Source: Actinopolymorpha sp. NPDC004070 (GTDB lineage: Bacteria; Actinomycetota; Actinomycetes; Propionibacteriales; Actinopolymorphaceae). Taken from it: a stretch of DNA of 64,000 nt. Shown in pieces: positions 46,079 to 54,637 of this stretch. Each line of letters opens with the position of its first letter. Position 1 is the stretch's first letter. The notes under the pieces are model-generated. The model was given only the letters and a program-made list of their open reading frames with translations, did not search any database and was not told where the DNA came from. The translations under genes were made by a program, and so were the position numbers. The stretch is taken from the NCBI RefSeq assembly GCF_040610475.1, contig NZ_JBEXMJ010000016.1, forward strand, positions 71,701 through 135,700. The letters run 5' to 3'.

Positions 46079-48907
46079 GTGGACGACAGAGCCAAGATCG
46101 GCGCGGCGATCGCAGGAGGTTACCTCCTCGGTCGAACCAAGAAGGGCAAGGCCGCGGCCAGTTTCGCTCTGTGGCTCGCCGGGCGTCAGCTCGGGGTCGA
46201 GCCCCGCGAGCTCGTACGCGAAGGACTACTGAAGCTCGCCCAGACACAGCAGGTCGGCGAGATCGGCGCACAGCTGCGAGGACCGCTGCTGGCCGCGGGC
46301 CGCAAGGCCGCGCTGGCCACCCTCGAGTCCCGGCTGAACAGCCTGTCGGACAACCTGAACCAGCGCACGGCCGACATCACCAGTCGTGCGTCGAAGGTGT
46401 CCGACAAGGCGGCCGGCACCGCGACGGACGCCGCTTCGAACGTGACCGACCGCGCGTCAGGTGCCGCATCGGATGCGACGGACACGGCGAATGACGCTGC
46501 GGACACGGCGACCGAGGCGACCGGCAAGGCGGCCTCGGCGGGTTCGAAGGCGGGGAAGCGTGGCGCCGGCCTCGCGGGCAGGGCGTCGGGCCTGACCGGC
46601 CGGCTGCGGCCGGGTCGTGGGAGCAAGGCCGAAGAAGCGGACGTCGAGGCCGACGAGGACGAGTACGACGACGCGGAGGGGTCGGACGAGCCCGACGACG
46701 AGGACGAGTTCGACGACGAGTTCGACGACGAGTACGACGACGAGTCGGACGACGACGAAGATGACTTCGACGACGAGTACGACGAAGATGCCGTCGACAA
46801 TGCCGATGCCGATGCCGATGCCGACGACGACGAGTCCGATGACGATGAGTCGGACGACGACGAAGATGACTTCGACGATGAGTACGACGACGAGTCGGAC
46901 GATGAGGACGAGCCCGCTGACGAGTCGGACGACGGGGATGACGTCGACGACGAGTACGAAGATGAGCCTGACGACGGCGATGGCGAGTCGGGTGGAGCCG
47001 ACGTAGCCGACGAGGCCGCGAACGACCAGCTTGAGGATGAGTACGACGACGAGGCTGAGGAGGACGAGCCTGCCGACGACCAGCCTGAGGATGAGTACGA
47101 CGACGAGGCTGAGGAGGACGAGGCTGAGGGTGGCGAGGCTGAGGACGACGAGCCCGCCGACGACCAGCCTGAGGATGAGTACGACGACGAGGCTGAGGAC
47201 GAGTACGACGACCAGCCCGAGGACGAGTACGACGACGAGGCTGAGGACGAGTACGAAGACGAGCCCCAGGACCAGGCTGATGAGGCCGAGGATTCAGCTG
47301 ACGTCTCGGATCGGGAAACTTCCGACGACGAGTCCGAGGACGACGTGCCCGACGAGGACGGCGACGCTGGCGACGCCGAGGACGGCGACGGCGACTCGAA
47401 TCGCGACGACGTAGCTGACGAGGCCGACATCGACGAGCCGGACGAGCCGGAAACGGATGATGACTCCGACGACTCAGACCAGCCTGGTGGGGACGACCTG
47501 GATGGCGACGGCCCGGATGGCGAGTCCAGTGGGCCGGATCGTGAGGACGACGACGACGAGTCCGAGCTCGACGAGCCGGAGGAGGACGAGGGGTCCGAAG
47601 GCGAGCCTGCCGACAGGGTCGATGGTGACGCCGCCGACGAGGACGCCGAAGCTCGAGACGCCTCGGATGACGAGCCGGATGACGACTCGGATCGTGATGA
47701 CGCCGCCGATGAGCCGGCGGCAGGGAAGTCCGACGACCACTCGGACGACGGGTCCACTGACCAGACCGGAGACCGCGAAGGCGAGGAGGACGAGGACAAC
47801 TCCGACTCCGAGGACTCCGACCGGGACTCAAGGTCTGACGAAGTGACCGACTCCGCCCTCGGAGCCGGTGCCGAGGAGGTCGGTAAGACTTCGGATCTCC
47901 CGGCGAAGAAGGCTTCTGGCCGTAGGTCGCGGAAGTCCGCCACTGGTGGCGGTGCGAAGAAGGCCGCGTCTTCCGACGGTGCCGCGAAGAAGACGACCTC
48001 CGCCCGAGGTGGGGCCAGGAAGGCCGCATCGTCGGGCGGGGCGAAGAAGGCTGCCTCTACGGGTGAGGGTGCGAAGAAGACGACCTCCGCTCGGGGCGGT
48101 GCCAAGAAGGCCGCGTCGGCTGACGACGGTGCGGCGAAGAAGACGACCTCTGCACGGGGTGGGGCCAAGAAGGCCGCCTCTTCGGGTGAGGGCGCGAAGA
48201 AGACGACCTCCGCTCGGCGCGGCGCCAAGAAGGCGGCATCTGCCGACAGCGGTGCCGCCAAGAAGACGACCTCCGCACGGGGTGGCGCGAAGAAGGCGGC
48301 GTCGGCTGAGGGCGGTGCGGCGAAGAAGACGACCTCCGCCCGAGGTGGGGCCAAGAAGGCCGCAGCTTCCGACGGTGCGGCGAAGAAGACGACCTCTGCA
48401 CGGGGCGGCGCGAAGAAGGCCGCGTCCGTTGACGGTGGTGTGAAGAAGGCGGCGTCGGCTGAGGGCGGTGCGGCGAAGAAGACGACCTCCGCCCGAGGTG
48501 GGGCCAAGAAGGCCGCAGCTTCCGACGGTGCGGCGAAGAAGACGACCTCCGCACGGGGCGGCGCGAAGAAGGCCGCGTCCGTTGACGGTGGTGCGAAGAG
48601 GGCCGCATCGTCTCGTGGTGGGGCTAAGAAGGCCGCAGCTTCCGACGGTGCGGCGAAGAAGACGACCTCTGCACGGGGTGGGGCCAAGAAGGCCGCGTCC
48701 TCTGGTGGCGGTGCGAAGAAGGCTGCTTCGCCGGGTGGGGCGAAGAAGGCCGCATCGCGCTCGGCCGCGAAGAAGTCGACATCGGCCGGCGGGGCGAAGA
48801 AGGCCGCATCCTCCCGCGCCGGTGCCAAGAAGACCGCATCGACCGGTGGCGCGAAGAAGGCTGCCTCGTCCCTCCGCGGGGCGAAGAAGGCAGCGTCCGC
48901 GTCCTAG
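46079..48907 (+). CDS. Giant GvpY-like gas vesicle cluster protein with acidic and Lys/Ala-rich repeat domains
   Basis: Start GTG 46079 has GGAAGGAG 6 nt upstream. The 942-residue product begins with a ~85-residue conserved head (DDRAKIGAAIAGGYLLGRTKKGKAA... LATLESRLNSLSD) shared with the 238-residue protein at 55477. Residues ~90-165 are Ala/Thr/Asp repeats of LEA type. Residues ~184-597 are overwhelmingly Asp and Glu with Ser, and residues ~605-942 are Lys/Ala/Thr/Ser rich with ten KKTTSAR cores. The head resembles actinomycete GvpY/YtxH-type gas vesicle proteins (assignment from position in Streptomyces gvpOAFGYZJLSK, from memory). The long charged body is unrecognised; it may coat, space or cluster vesicles (inference). 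Confidence 0.8.
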   Translation: MDDRAKIGAAIAGGYLLGRTKKGKAAASFALWLAGRQLGVEPRELVREGLLKLAQTQQVGEIGAQLRGPLLAAGRKAALATLESRLNSLSDNLNQRTADITSRASKVSDKAAGTATDAASNVTDRASGAASDATDTANDAADTATEATGKAASAGSKAGKRGAGLAGRASGLTGRLRPGRGSKAEEADVEADEDEYDDAEGSDEPDDEDEFDDEFDDEYDDESDDDEDDFDDEYDEDAVDNADADADADDDESDDDESDDDEDDFDDEYDDESDDEDEPADESDDGDDVDDEYEDEPDDGDGESGGADVADEAANDQLEDEYDDEAEEDEPADDQPEDEYDDEAEEDEAEGGEAEDDEPADDQPEDEYDDEAEDEYDDQPEDEYDDEAEDEYEDEPQDQADEAEDSADVSDRETSDDESEDDVPDEDGDAGDAEDGDGDSNRDDVADEADIDEPDEPETDDDSDDSDQPGGDDLDGDGPDGESSGPDREDDDDESELDEPEEDEGSEGEPADRVDGDAADEDAEARDASDDEPDDDSDRDDAADEPAAGKSDDHSDDGSTDQTGDREGEEDEDNSDSEDSDRDSRSDEVTDSALGAGAEEVGKTSDLPAKKASGRRSRKSATGGGAKKAASSDGAAKKTTSARGGARKAASSGGAKKAASTGEGAKKTTSARGGAKKAASADDGAAKKTTSARGGAKKAASSGEGAKKTTSARRGAKKAASADSGAAKKTTSARGGAKKAASAEGGAAKKTTSARGGAKKAAASDGAAKKTTSARGGAKKAASVDGGVKKAASAEGGAAKKTTSARGGAKKAAASDGAAKKTTSARGGAKKAASVDGGAKRAASSRGGAKKAAASDGAAKKTTSARGGAKKAASSGGGAKKAASPGGAKKAASRSAAKKSTSAGGAKKAASSRAGAKKTASTGGAKKAASSLRGAKKAASAS
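47940..48904. repeat. Degenerate tandem repeats encoding KKTTSAR/GGAKKAAS units
   Basis: The coding sequence GCGAAGAAGACGACCTCC and close variants recur at roughly 60-120 bp intervals, giving ten KKTTSAR and about two dozen KKAA cores. Some blocks (48290-48400 and 48450-48570) are nearly identical in DNA, so recent duplication or slippage is likely. Confidence 0.9.
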
Positions 48908-48968
48908 AGCCGTACTCCAGCTCTGGACGTAGGTCCACGCGTATCGGTCGGTAAGGAGAGGAGAGCAG

Positions 48969-50597
48969 ATGGCAGGCAATGGAAAGTCGGTGTTGACCGA
49001 TGTCGGGTCGTCACTGCTGAAGGGCCCTGTGGGGGATCGCCTCAAGCAGGAGGCACGTGACTTCGCCGTAGCCAGGGGATCGGACTTCGTCCAGTCCATC
49101 GGTGGCCGGCTCGAGGGGGTCACCCAGCGGCTGGAGGACCACGCCGAGAACCCCAACGCCCGCAAGAACAAGAACGGCGAGGACGGCGGCGACGGCGACG
49201 GCCAGGAAGACGGCGACGGCTCCCAGCCCGGCCGCCTCGCCTCCCTGGGGTCCGGCCTGAAGGACAAGGCCAAGTCGCTTGTGGGCAAGGGCGACGATGA
49301 CGACGACGGCGAAGACGGCGACGGCGACGGGGAGGACGGCGGCGGCGAGAAGAAGGGCCGCGGCAAGGGGCGGTCCGGTCCGAAGATGACCAACATCATC
49401 GAGGACATCAACGTCGGTGTGCCGGTGTCGGTGGCCTACGACCAGTGGACGCAGTTCCAGGAGTTCGGCTCGTTCATGAAGGGCGTTCGGGGAGTCGACG
49501 CCAAGGACGAGGTGGAGAGCAACTGGCGCGGCAAGGTCTGGTGGTCCACCCGCAGCTGGAGCGCCCGGGTCACCGAGCAGATTCCGGACCGCAAGATCTC
49601 CTGGACGACCGACGGGGCCAAGGGCACGACGAAGGGCACGGTCACCTTCCACCCCCTGGCCGACGACCTCACCAAGATCCTCGTGGTCGTCGAGTACTAC
49701 CCCAAGGGGTTCATGGAGAAGACGGCGAACATCTGGCGGGCGTTCGGCCGCCGGGTCCGCCTCGACCTCAAGCACTTCCGCCGGTTCGTCACCACCCAGG
49801 GCGAGGCCTCCGGGTCGTGGCGCGGTGAGATCCGTGACGGCGAGGTCGTTCGCGAGCCCGACGAGAACGACGACTACCGTCGCGAGGACGACTTCCGTCC
49901 GCCGAACAGGCTCTCCGACGACGATGACGACTTCGACGACGAAGACGACGACTTCGATGACGAGGACGACGACTTCGACGACGAGGCCGATGACGAGGAC
50001 GGCGACCTTGACGAGGAGGGCGACGAGTCCGACGAGGACGACGAGCCTTCGGACGAGGCGGAGGACGCCGACCTGGGCGACGACGAAGGTGAGCCCGAGG
50101 ACACGGCGGACACCGATGAGCCGAGCGACGAGTCCGACGAGGACGACGAGCAGGCCGACGAGTCCGGCGACAGCTCGGAGGAGCCGAACGACGAGTCCGA
50201 GGACAGCTCGGACCAGCTGAGCGACGAGTCCGACGAGGACGACGAGCAGGCCGACGAGTCCGGTGACGCCTCGGAGGAGCCGGCCGAGAGGCCACGCAGG
50301 CGTCGCCCGAGCTCGCGCGAAGGGGCGCGGAAGCGCCCGCGGAGGCGTTCCGACAGCGAGTCCGGCGACAGCTCGGAGGAGCCGAACGCCGAGTCCGACG
50401 AGGACGACGAGCAGGCCGACGAGTCCGGGCACAGCTCGGAGGAGCCGGCCGAGAGGCCCGCACGCAGGCGTCGGCCGAGCTCCCGTGAGGGCTCTCGCCA
50501 GCGCTCGGAGCGGAGCTCGGACGGCGAGCGCAACGGCCGTTCGAGTGAAGGCCGTCGCTCCCCGCGTCGTGCCCGGAAGTCGACCACCTCTGCGTGA
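48969..50597 (+). CDS. GvpZ-like SRPBCC-domain gas vesicle cluster protein, copy 1, with acidic tail
   Basis: The 542-residue protein has an N-terminal segment related to copy 2 (SSLLKGPVGDRLKQEA), an acidic insert (residues ~60-130), and an SRPBCC/START-like domain (~137-276; PVSVAYDQWTQFQEFGSF, WRGKVWWS, ITEQIPDRKI-type strand, KTANIWRAFGRRV). Then a ~145-residue D/E-rich tail (~316-460) and an R/S/P-rich end. SRPBCC domains bind hydrophobic ligands or protein partners; the homologue in the Streptomyces cluster is called GvpZ (from memory). It is 61 bp downstream of the giant GvpY-like gene, and a strong terminator follows. Confidence 0.85.
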   Translation: MAGNGKSVLTDVGSSLLKGPVGDRLKQEARDFAVARGSDFVQSIGGRLEGVTQRLEDHAENPNARKNKNGEDGGDGDGQEDGDGSQPGRLASLGSGLKDKAKSLVGKGDDDDDGEDGDGDGEDGGGEKKGRGKGRSGPKMTNIIEDINVGVPVSVAYDQWTQFQEFGSFMKGVRGVDAKDEVESNWRGKVWWSTRSWSARVTEQIPDRKISWTTDGAKGTTKGTVTFHPLADDLTKILVVVEYYPKGFMEKTANIWRAFGRRVRLDLKHFRRFVTTQGEASGSWRGEIRDGEVVREPDENDDYRREDDFRPPNRLSDDDDDFDDEDDDFDDEDDDFDDEADDEDGDLDEEGDESDEDDEPSDEAEDADLGDDEGEPEDTADTDEPSDESDEDDEQADESGDSSEEPNDESEDSSDQLSDESDEDDEQADESGDASEEPAERPRRRRPSSREGARKRPRRRSDSESGDSSEEPNAESDEDDEQADESGHSSEEPAERPARRRRPSSREGSRQRSERSSDGERNGRSSEGRRSPRRARKSTTSA

Positions 50598-50632
50598 GCA
50601 CCCTGCGGTGAGCCACACCGCGTTCCGGTGAA

Positions 50633-50673
50633 CGAAGTCGTGCCCCTCGCGATCAGCGGGGGGCACGACTTCG
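50633..50673. terminator. Strong bidirectional terminator after gvpZ1
   Basis: CGAAGTCGTGCCCC (50633-50646) pairs perfectly with GGGGCACGACTTCG (50660-50673), a 14-bp stem with a 13-nt loop. It would end the gvpA1-Y1-Z1 transcript and the leftward transcript of the small antisense genes. Confidence 0.85.
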
Positions 50674-51087
50674 TCCGCGACCGGTCAGCGAGGGTCAGGT
50701 TCTTCGTGCGTGGACGGGATGTCGGGCGGTGTCCAGTCCGCCCAGGCGGCGACCGTCCCGGGCCCAGACGCGTTGCGGCGCGAGCCGGACGAACGCTTCG
50801 GTGAGCGCGTGCGGGATCCGGCCGTGCCGCTGGGCCCCCACCAGCGCGGCCCGGTGGATGGCGAGAACCTCGGCGTCGCCCGGCCGGACGCGGCGTGACC
50901 ACCGACCGGACGGCGTGCGTACGTTGCCCCGGGACACGACCGGGGAGTCCCTGCCCCCGCACGTCGCCTCCGACGCACAGCCTCAGGCGCATGGTTCGGG
51001 GTCGTCGCACGCTGTCGTCAGATCGTTGACGAGCAGTGACGGCCAACCTGCGCACCAGCACGTCCGAGATCGGCGGCGGGCGAATGG
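50674..51087. other. Stretch without a convincing gene
   Basis: A minus-strand frame at 50695-50937 could encode an 80-residue protein (RRVRPGDAEVLAIHRAALVG core) that looks more protein-like than the plus-strand frames, but it has no recognisable family or good ribosome binding site. I leave it as a possibility only. Confidence 0.35.
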
Positions 51088-51357
51088 CTAACGGGGCTTG
51101 CGATCCCGCGATCCGCGCAACAGGTCGGCGTGCTCACTTCGGGTGGCGGCCGACCAGGACGCCGGGACGGACACGGCGCCGAGGTGACTGAGCAACCGCG
51201 CCACCCGGTCCCGCACCATGCCGCCGGCCGCTGCCGAGCGGGAGTAGACGGCGGCAGGTACGGAACCGGTCACGGCCAGAACGGTGACCGCGCGGGCGGC
51301 GGTGTCGCGGACACCGCGAGCCACCTGCTGGACGTACGGAACGGCGTTGTTCGTCAT
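51088..51357 (-). CDS. Small hypothetical protein next to a DUF3618 gene
   Basis: The 89-residue protein starts MTNNAVPYVQQVARGV after GAGAGAGATCC. It has an Ala/Val-rich amphipathic centre (DTAARAVTVLAVTGSVPAAVYS) and a basic end. I do not recognise a family. It is 26 bp downstream of the DUF3618 gene on the same strand and so is likely its operon partner. Both run opposite to the flanking gas vesicle genes. Confidence 0.5.
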   Translation of the reverse strand: MTNNAVPYVQQVARGVRDTAARAVTVLAVTGSVPAAVYSRSAAAGGMVRDRVARLLSHLGAVSVPASWSAATRSEHADLLRGSRDRKPR

Positions 51358-51383
51358 GGATCTCTCTCGTCCGCGGGGCGGCG

Positions 51384-51767
51384 TCAGTGCTTCCTGATCC
51401 GGCGCAGCAGAAGCAGCGAGACCAGCGCCACCGGGACCGCCACCGCGACGGTCCTGCCGTTGCGGGAGCGCGCGGTCGCGGCAACCTGGGTGCCGGCCCT
51501 GCGCAGTTGCTTCGGGCCGTCGGTGCGCGCCGTCGCGGACAGGCTCTTCGCCTTGTCCAGGGTCACCTTGGAAGCGCCGGTGGCACCGGAGCGCACGCGT
51601 CCGGTCAGTTTGGCGGACTTCTCCTGGGCCATCGCTCGTACGTTCATCTTGGTCCCAATCTCGTCGATGGTTCCACGTAGCCGCTCGCGGGCCTGGTCGA
51701 CCTGAGCCTGGATCTCGGCGGGATCCGCGGCCTCACCGTGGGTGTTCGCGTTCTGCTGGTCGCGCAT
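51384..51767 (-). CDS. DUF3618-like small membrane-associated protein
   Basis: The 127-residue protein has the DUF3618 signature: PAEIQAQVDQARERLRGTIDEIGTKMN (residues ~17-43, in part; the usual pattern is I-x3-R-x3-T-I/V-D-E-L), a Lys/Ala-rich middle and a C-terminal hydrophobic helix TVAVAVPVALVSLLLLRRIRK (tail anchor). ATG 51767 lies next to GGAGGAAGCAGG. Such proteins, with YtxH- and CsbD-like ones, recur near actinobacterial stress and gas vesicle genes, but the role is unknown. The operon sits antisense between the two halves of the gas vesicle locus. Confidence 0.75.
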   Translation of the reverse strand: MRDQQNANTHGEAADPAEIQAQVDQARERLRGTIDEIGTKMNVRAMAQEKSAKLTGRVRSGATGASKVTLDKAKSLSATARTDGPKQLRRAGTQVAATARSRNGRTVAVAVPVALVSLLLLRRIRKH

Positions 51768-52098
51768 CCTGCTTCCTCCCGCCCGGTTCGGTGATCTCTT
51801 GCTATCGACACCGGTCAATTGCGTCAAGTCGGCCATGACGGTTGCCAGATCTCCCTGGCGAACTCGCGAGCGGATATCTGCGACCGGGCCGCCGCCGAAC
51901 CCGGACATTCGGAATGTATGGGCGTGACCGGGTACGGACAGGTCTGGTGCACCTACGCACAGTCATTCGTTGCCTGGAAGGCCAAATCACCTCGCGCGAC
52001 ACAACGCAACCGATGCGGTAGCGTCGCGAAGGCGTCACCGGGGGGCGACCGAGTTCGAACACGAAATACCTGACCTGACCCATATCCGCTGGGGACTT
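51768..52098. other. Divergent intergenic region upstream of gvpO
   Basis: This 331-bp AT-richer region separates the leftward DUF3618 operon from the rightward gvpO operon. ACCGGGTACGG near 51935 resembles a general-stress sigma -10 (GGGTAC), but the matching -35 element is weak. The gvpO promoter presumably lies here. Confidence 0.4.
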
Positions 52099-52419
52099 AT
52101 GACCGAGCGACAGCAAGCAGACGCCGACCAATCCCGGGAGCGGGCGCCCCGCGCCAAGAAGAAGCCGAGCATGGCCAAGGTCATCCGTGGGGCCGTGCAG
52201 CAGTTCGGTGAACTCACCGGCAAGCAGGCCGACGGTGTGAGTGGTGTGCGCCGCGAAGGTGACGGCTGGTCGCTGCTCGTCGACGTGGTCGAACTCGAGC
52301 GCATCCCTTCCACGACGACGGTGATCGCCACCTACCGGCTCGACGTCACCTCCGACGGTGAGCTGGACGGCTACGAACGCCTGCGCCGTTATGTGCGTGG
52401 TTCGGTGGACCCGTCATGA
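52099..52419 (+). CDS. gvpO: Gas vesicle protein GvpO
   Basis: The 106-residue protein has a basic N-terminus (RAPRAKKKPSMAKVI) and the GvpO domain (residues ~28-100: QQFGELTGKQADGVSGVRREGDG, then WSLLVDVVELERIPSTTTVIATY). GvpO is an accessory protein needed for gas vesicle formation or regulation in haloarchaea and actinomycetes; the mechanism is unsettled. ATG 52099 follows a GCTGGGGAC site, weak. Its stop overlaps the gvpJ start as ATGA, opening the second gas vesicle operon. Confidence 0.93.
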   Translation: MTERQQADADQSRERAPRAKKKPSMAKVIRGAVQQFGELTGKQADGVSGVRREGDGWSLLVDVVELERIPSTTTVIATYRLDVTSDGELDGYERLRRYVRGSVDPS

Positions 52420-52829
52420 CCCAGTCGATCACCAGCCGCAACCCTCGCCCGGACACGCTCGCCGACGTCCTGGAACGCGTTCTGGACAAGGGTGTCGTCA
52501 TCGCCGGCGACATCGTTGTGAACATTCTGGACATCGAGCTGTTGTCGCTGAAGCTGCGGTTGTTCGTCGCCTCGGCCCAGACCGCCCAGGAGATGGGCAT
52601 GGACTGGTGGACTCGCGACGAGTTCTTCACCTCGCAGTCGAACGGCGGAGGCGGGAAGAACGACCAGGTCGAGGGCAAGCGCGCACCCGCGGAGCTGGAA
52701 GCGGAGAACGACCAACTCAAGCAACGCATCGAACGCCTCGAGCGGGCAATCGCCGACCGTGAGCTCCCGGAGCAGTCCGAGCAGTCGAACGGGTCCGGAC
52801 GACAAGCCCAGCAGGAGGAGGATCGCTGA
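52416..52829 (+). CDS. gvpJ: Gas vesicle protein GvpJ
   Basis: The 137-residue GvpA paralogue has the core TLADVLERVLDKGVVIAGDI, then LDIELLSLKLRLFVASAQTAQEMGMDWW; the last motif (GMDWW) distinguishes GvpJ from GvpA. A C-terminal coiled coil (AELEAENDQLKQRIERLERAI, in part) follows. GvpJ is a minor shell component thought to act in nucleation or tip assembly. Start overlaps gvpO, stop overlaps gvpL (TGATG). The placement before L, S and K matches the J-L-S-K order of actinomycete clusters. Confidence 0.92.
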   Translation: MTQSITSRNPRPDTLADVLERVLDKGVVIAGDIVVNILDIELLSLKLRLFVASAQTAQEMGMDWWTRDEFFTSQSNGGGGKNDQVEGKRAPAELEAENDQLKQRIERLERAIADRELPEQSEQSNGSGRQAQQEEDR

Positions 52830-53614
52830 TGACGGCGGGCGACGCTCGCGGCCTCTACCTCTTCGCCATCGTCGGTTCCACGGCGGTCGACCTGTCCGGG
52901 CTGCCCGGCTTTGCCGGCGGCGGCAGCCCCCGGCTGGTGGACCACGGCGATCTCGCGGCCGTCGTCGCCGACGTTCCCCTTGCGGCGTTGGACGTTCGCG
53001 AGGAGGAGGTCACCGAGGACGGTCGGCTCGCCCGGATGGCGATGGACCACGACACCGTGATCCGCGCCGTCTTCGAGCAGACGCCCGCATTGCCGTTGCG
53101 CCTCGCGACAGTGGTCGGCGACGAGGATGCCGCCCGCCGCCTGCTGGCGGAACGTTCCACCGAGATCCGCGACCTGCTCGCCCGGCTGGCCGGCCACGAG
53201 GAGTGGGGTGTGCGGCTGCGCCGTGAGGGTGAGGCACCCGACGAGAACGCCGAGCGTGAGCGCGCCCGGGCTGCGCGACCTTCCGGACGGGACTACCTGC
53301 AGGCGCGAAGGGAGGCGTTGCGGGCCAGTCAGGAGCAACGCCACGCCGTACGTCAGGCCGGCGATGAGGTCTACCGCGGGCTGGCCGAGCACGCCAGTGA
53401 CGCCACCCGGCTGTCAACGGGCGGTGCCACCGGCCTGCTGCTGAACGCCACCTACCTGGTGCCCACCTCCGCGACTGACGCCTTCCGCGAGGTGGCCGAG
53501 AAGTACGCCGCCGACCTGGAGGCCGGAGGAGTGCGGGTCGAGCTGACCGGCCCCTGGCCGCCGTACAGCTTCGCGCAGGTGACCATCGGATCGCAGGCGG
53601 CGGCCGATGGCTAA
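52829..53614 (+). CDS. gvpL: Gas vesicle protein GvpL (GvpF/GvpL family)
   Basis: The 261-residue protein has the GvpF/L fold: RGLYLFAIVG start (residues ~7-16), ALPLRLATVVGDE (~87-99) and the closing PPYSFAQV (~246-253). An Arg/Ala/Glu coiled region lies in the middle (~135-190). Members of this family bind GvpA and assist shell assembly. I assign L rather than F because it is followed by gvpS and gvpK, as in Streptomyces. It overlaps gvpJ by one base and gvpS by 8 bp. Confidence 0.9.
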   Translation: MTAGDARGLYLFAIVGSTAVDLSGLPGFAGGGSPRLVDHGDLAAVVADVPLAALDVREEEVTEDGRLARMAMDHDTVIRAVFEQTPALPLRLATVVGDEDAARRLLAERSTEIRDLLARLAGHEEWGVRLRREGEAPDENAERERARAARPSGRDYLQARREALRASQEQRHAVRQAGDEVYRGLAEHASDATRLSTGGATGLLLNATYLVPTSATDAFREVAEKYAADLEAGGVRVELTGPWPPYSFAQVTIGSQAAADG

Positions 53615-53825
53615 CCGCACGCTCGTCACTGGATCGGGCGGGGGCACCAGCCTGGTGGACCTGCTGGACCGCGTCGTGGACCGCGGCGTGGTGGTGTCCG
53701 GCGACATCATCATCTCCCTGGCCGGTATCGACCTGATCCAGCTGAACCTCCGGTTGTTGCTGATCGGGCTGGAGACGGCCAACGAGATGCACCGCACCAA
53801 CTTCGAGGGGAGGGGAGCGCGATGA
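53607..53825 (+). CDS. gvpS: Gas vesicle protein GvpS (short GvpA-like)
   Basis: The 72-residue protein is a short GvpA-family paralogue: SLVDLLDRVVDRGVVVSGDI, then SLAGIDLIQLNLRLLLIGLE. The G-D after the first helix and the LAGIDL strand are the GvpS hallmark (as in Bacillus megaterium GvpS). It lacks the tail found on the two GvpA proteins. GvpS is a minor protein needed for vesicle formation. It overlaps gvpL upstream and gvpK downstream (ATGA). Confidence 0.9.
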   Translation: MANRTLVTGSGGGTSLVDLLDRVVDRGVVVSGDIIISLAGIDLIQLNLRLLLIGLETANEMHRTNFEGRGAR

Positions 53826-54181
53826 CCGGACCGGCACACCTGCCGCGGCTGCCGGACCTGCGGCGCACCCCTCGCATCGACGCGAACGCCGAGGACCTCG
53901 GTAGGGGACTCGGACAACTCGTCGTGGCTCTGCTCGAACTCGTCCGCGACCTCCTGGAGCGCCAGGCGATCCGGAGGATGGACGGCGGAAGCCTCGACGA
54001 CGAGGAAATCGAACGCCTGGGGGAGGCGCTGCTCGAACTGGAAGACAAGTTCGCCGAGCTCCGGGAGATCTTCGGAGTCGAACGCGAAGGACTCCGGCTT
54101 CCGGTCGACGTCGACGACCTGCTCGACGAACACGAACGGCTCGACACCACAGGGAGGCACAACTCGCCATGGCAGCTGTAG
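53822..54181 (+). CDS. gvpK: Gas vesicle protein GvpK
   Basis: The 119-residue protein contains the GvpK domain at residues ~18-90: [20 protein letters not shown], then [20 protein letters not shown] and [17 protein letters not shown]. GvpK is a small helical accessory protein required for gas vesicle assembly. It overlaps gvpS by 4 bp and gvpA2 by 13 bp, the tightest packing in the locus, so expression is probably coupled. Confidence 0.93.
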   Translation: MTGPAHLPRLPDLRRTPRIDANAEDLGRGLGQLVVALLELVRDLLERQAIRRMDGGSLDDEEIERLGEALLELEDKFAELREIFGVEREGLRLPVDVDDLLDEHERLDTTGRHNSPWQL

Positions 54182-54636
54182 CGACGCAGGGAATCAACCG
54201 TGCGCCCCGGCCGAGCAGTCTTGCCGATGTCCTCGAGGTGATCCTCGACAAGGGCATCGTCATCGACGCCTACGTCCGGGTGGCGCTCGTGGGGATCGAG
54301 ATTCTCACCATCGACGCCCGGATCGTGATCGCGAGCGTGGACACCTACCTCCGGTTCGCCGAGGCGGTCAACCGGCTGGACCTCGGTCAGCAGGAGGACC
54401 AGGTGGCGGGACTTCCGGGCCTGGTCCGGGAGGTGACCGGGGACGGCAACTCCTCCGGCAGCAAGGCCAAGGGCGCGATCAGCGGAATCAAGGAGTCGTT
54501 CTCCTCCGACGATGACGACGACGAGGACGAGGACGACGACTCCGGCCGCGAGCGCTCCACCACCCGTCGGCGGCCTTCGTCGAGCCGAAGCGCGCCGCGG
54601 ACGCGGCGTCCCAGCCGGCAGCCGCAGGAGTCCTGA
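54169..54636 (+). CDS. gvpA: Gas vesicle structural protein GvpA, copy 2
   Basis: The 155-residue protein has a GvpA core almost identical to copy 1 (V-to-L and L-to-I changes in [14 protein letters not shown]). The tail has a block of consecutive acidic residues ([11 protein letters not shown], ~115-125) followed by a basic S/R/P stretch ([18 protein letters not shown]). The two GvpA proteins therefore share a core but differ in tail charge, which could set vesicle size, spacing or clustering (inference). The start lies inside gvpK. Confidence 0.94.
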   Translation: MAAVATQGINRAPRPSSLADVLEVILDKGIVIDAYVRVALVGIEILTIDARIVIASVDTYLRFAEAVNRLDLGQQEDQVAGLPGLVREVTGDGNSSGSKAKGAISGIKESFSSDDDDDEDEDDDSGRERSTTRRRPSSSRSAPRTRRPSRQPQES

Positions 54637-54637
54637 C

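Noticed and set aside
46632..47870. The long GAC/GAG-rich stretch considered as an assembly artefact
   Set aside because: Codons vary, the frame stays open for over 1.2 kb, and paralogues in the same locus have shorter versions of the same acidic domain.
47940..48904. Short repeats considered as a noncoding satellite
   Set aside because: The frame is open throughout, in phase with the conserved GvpY head, and the repeats keep codon structure.
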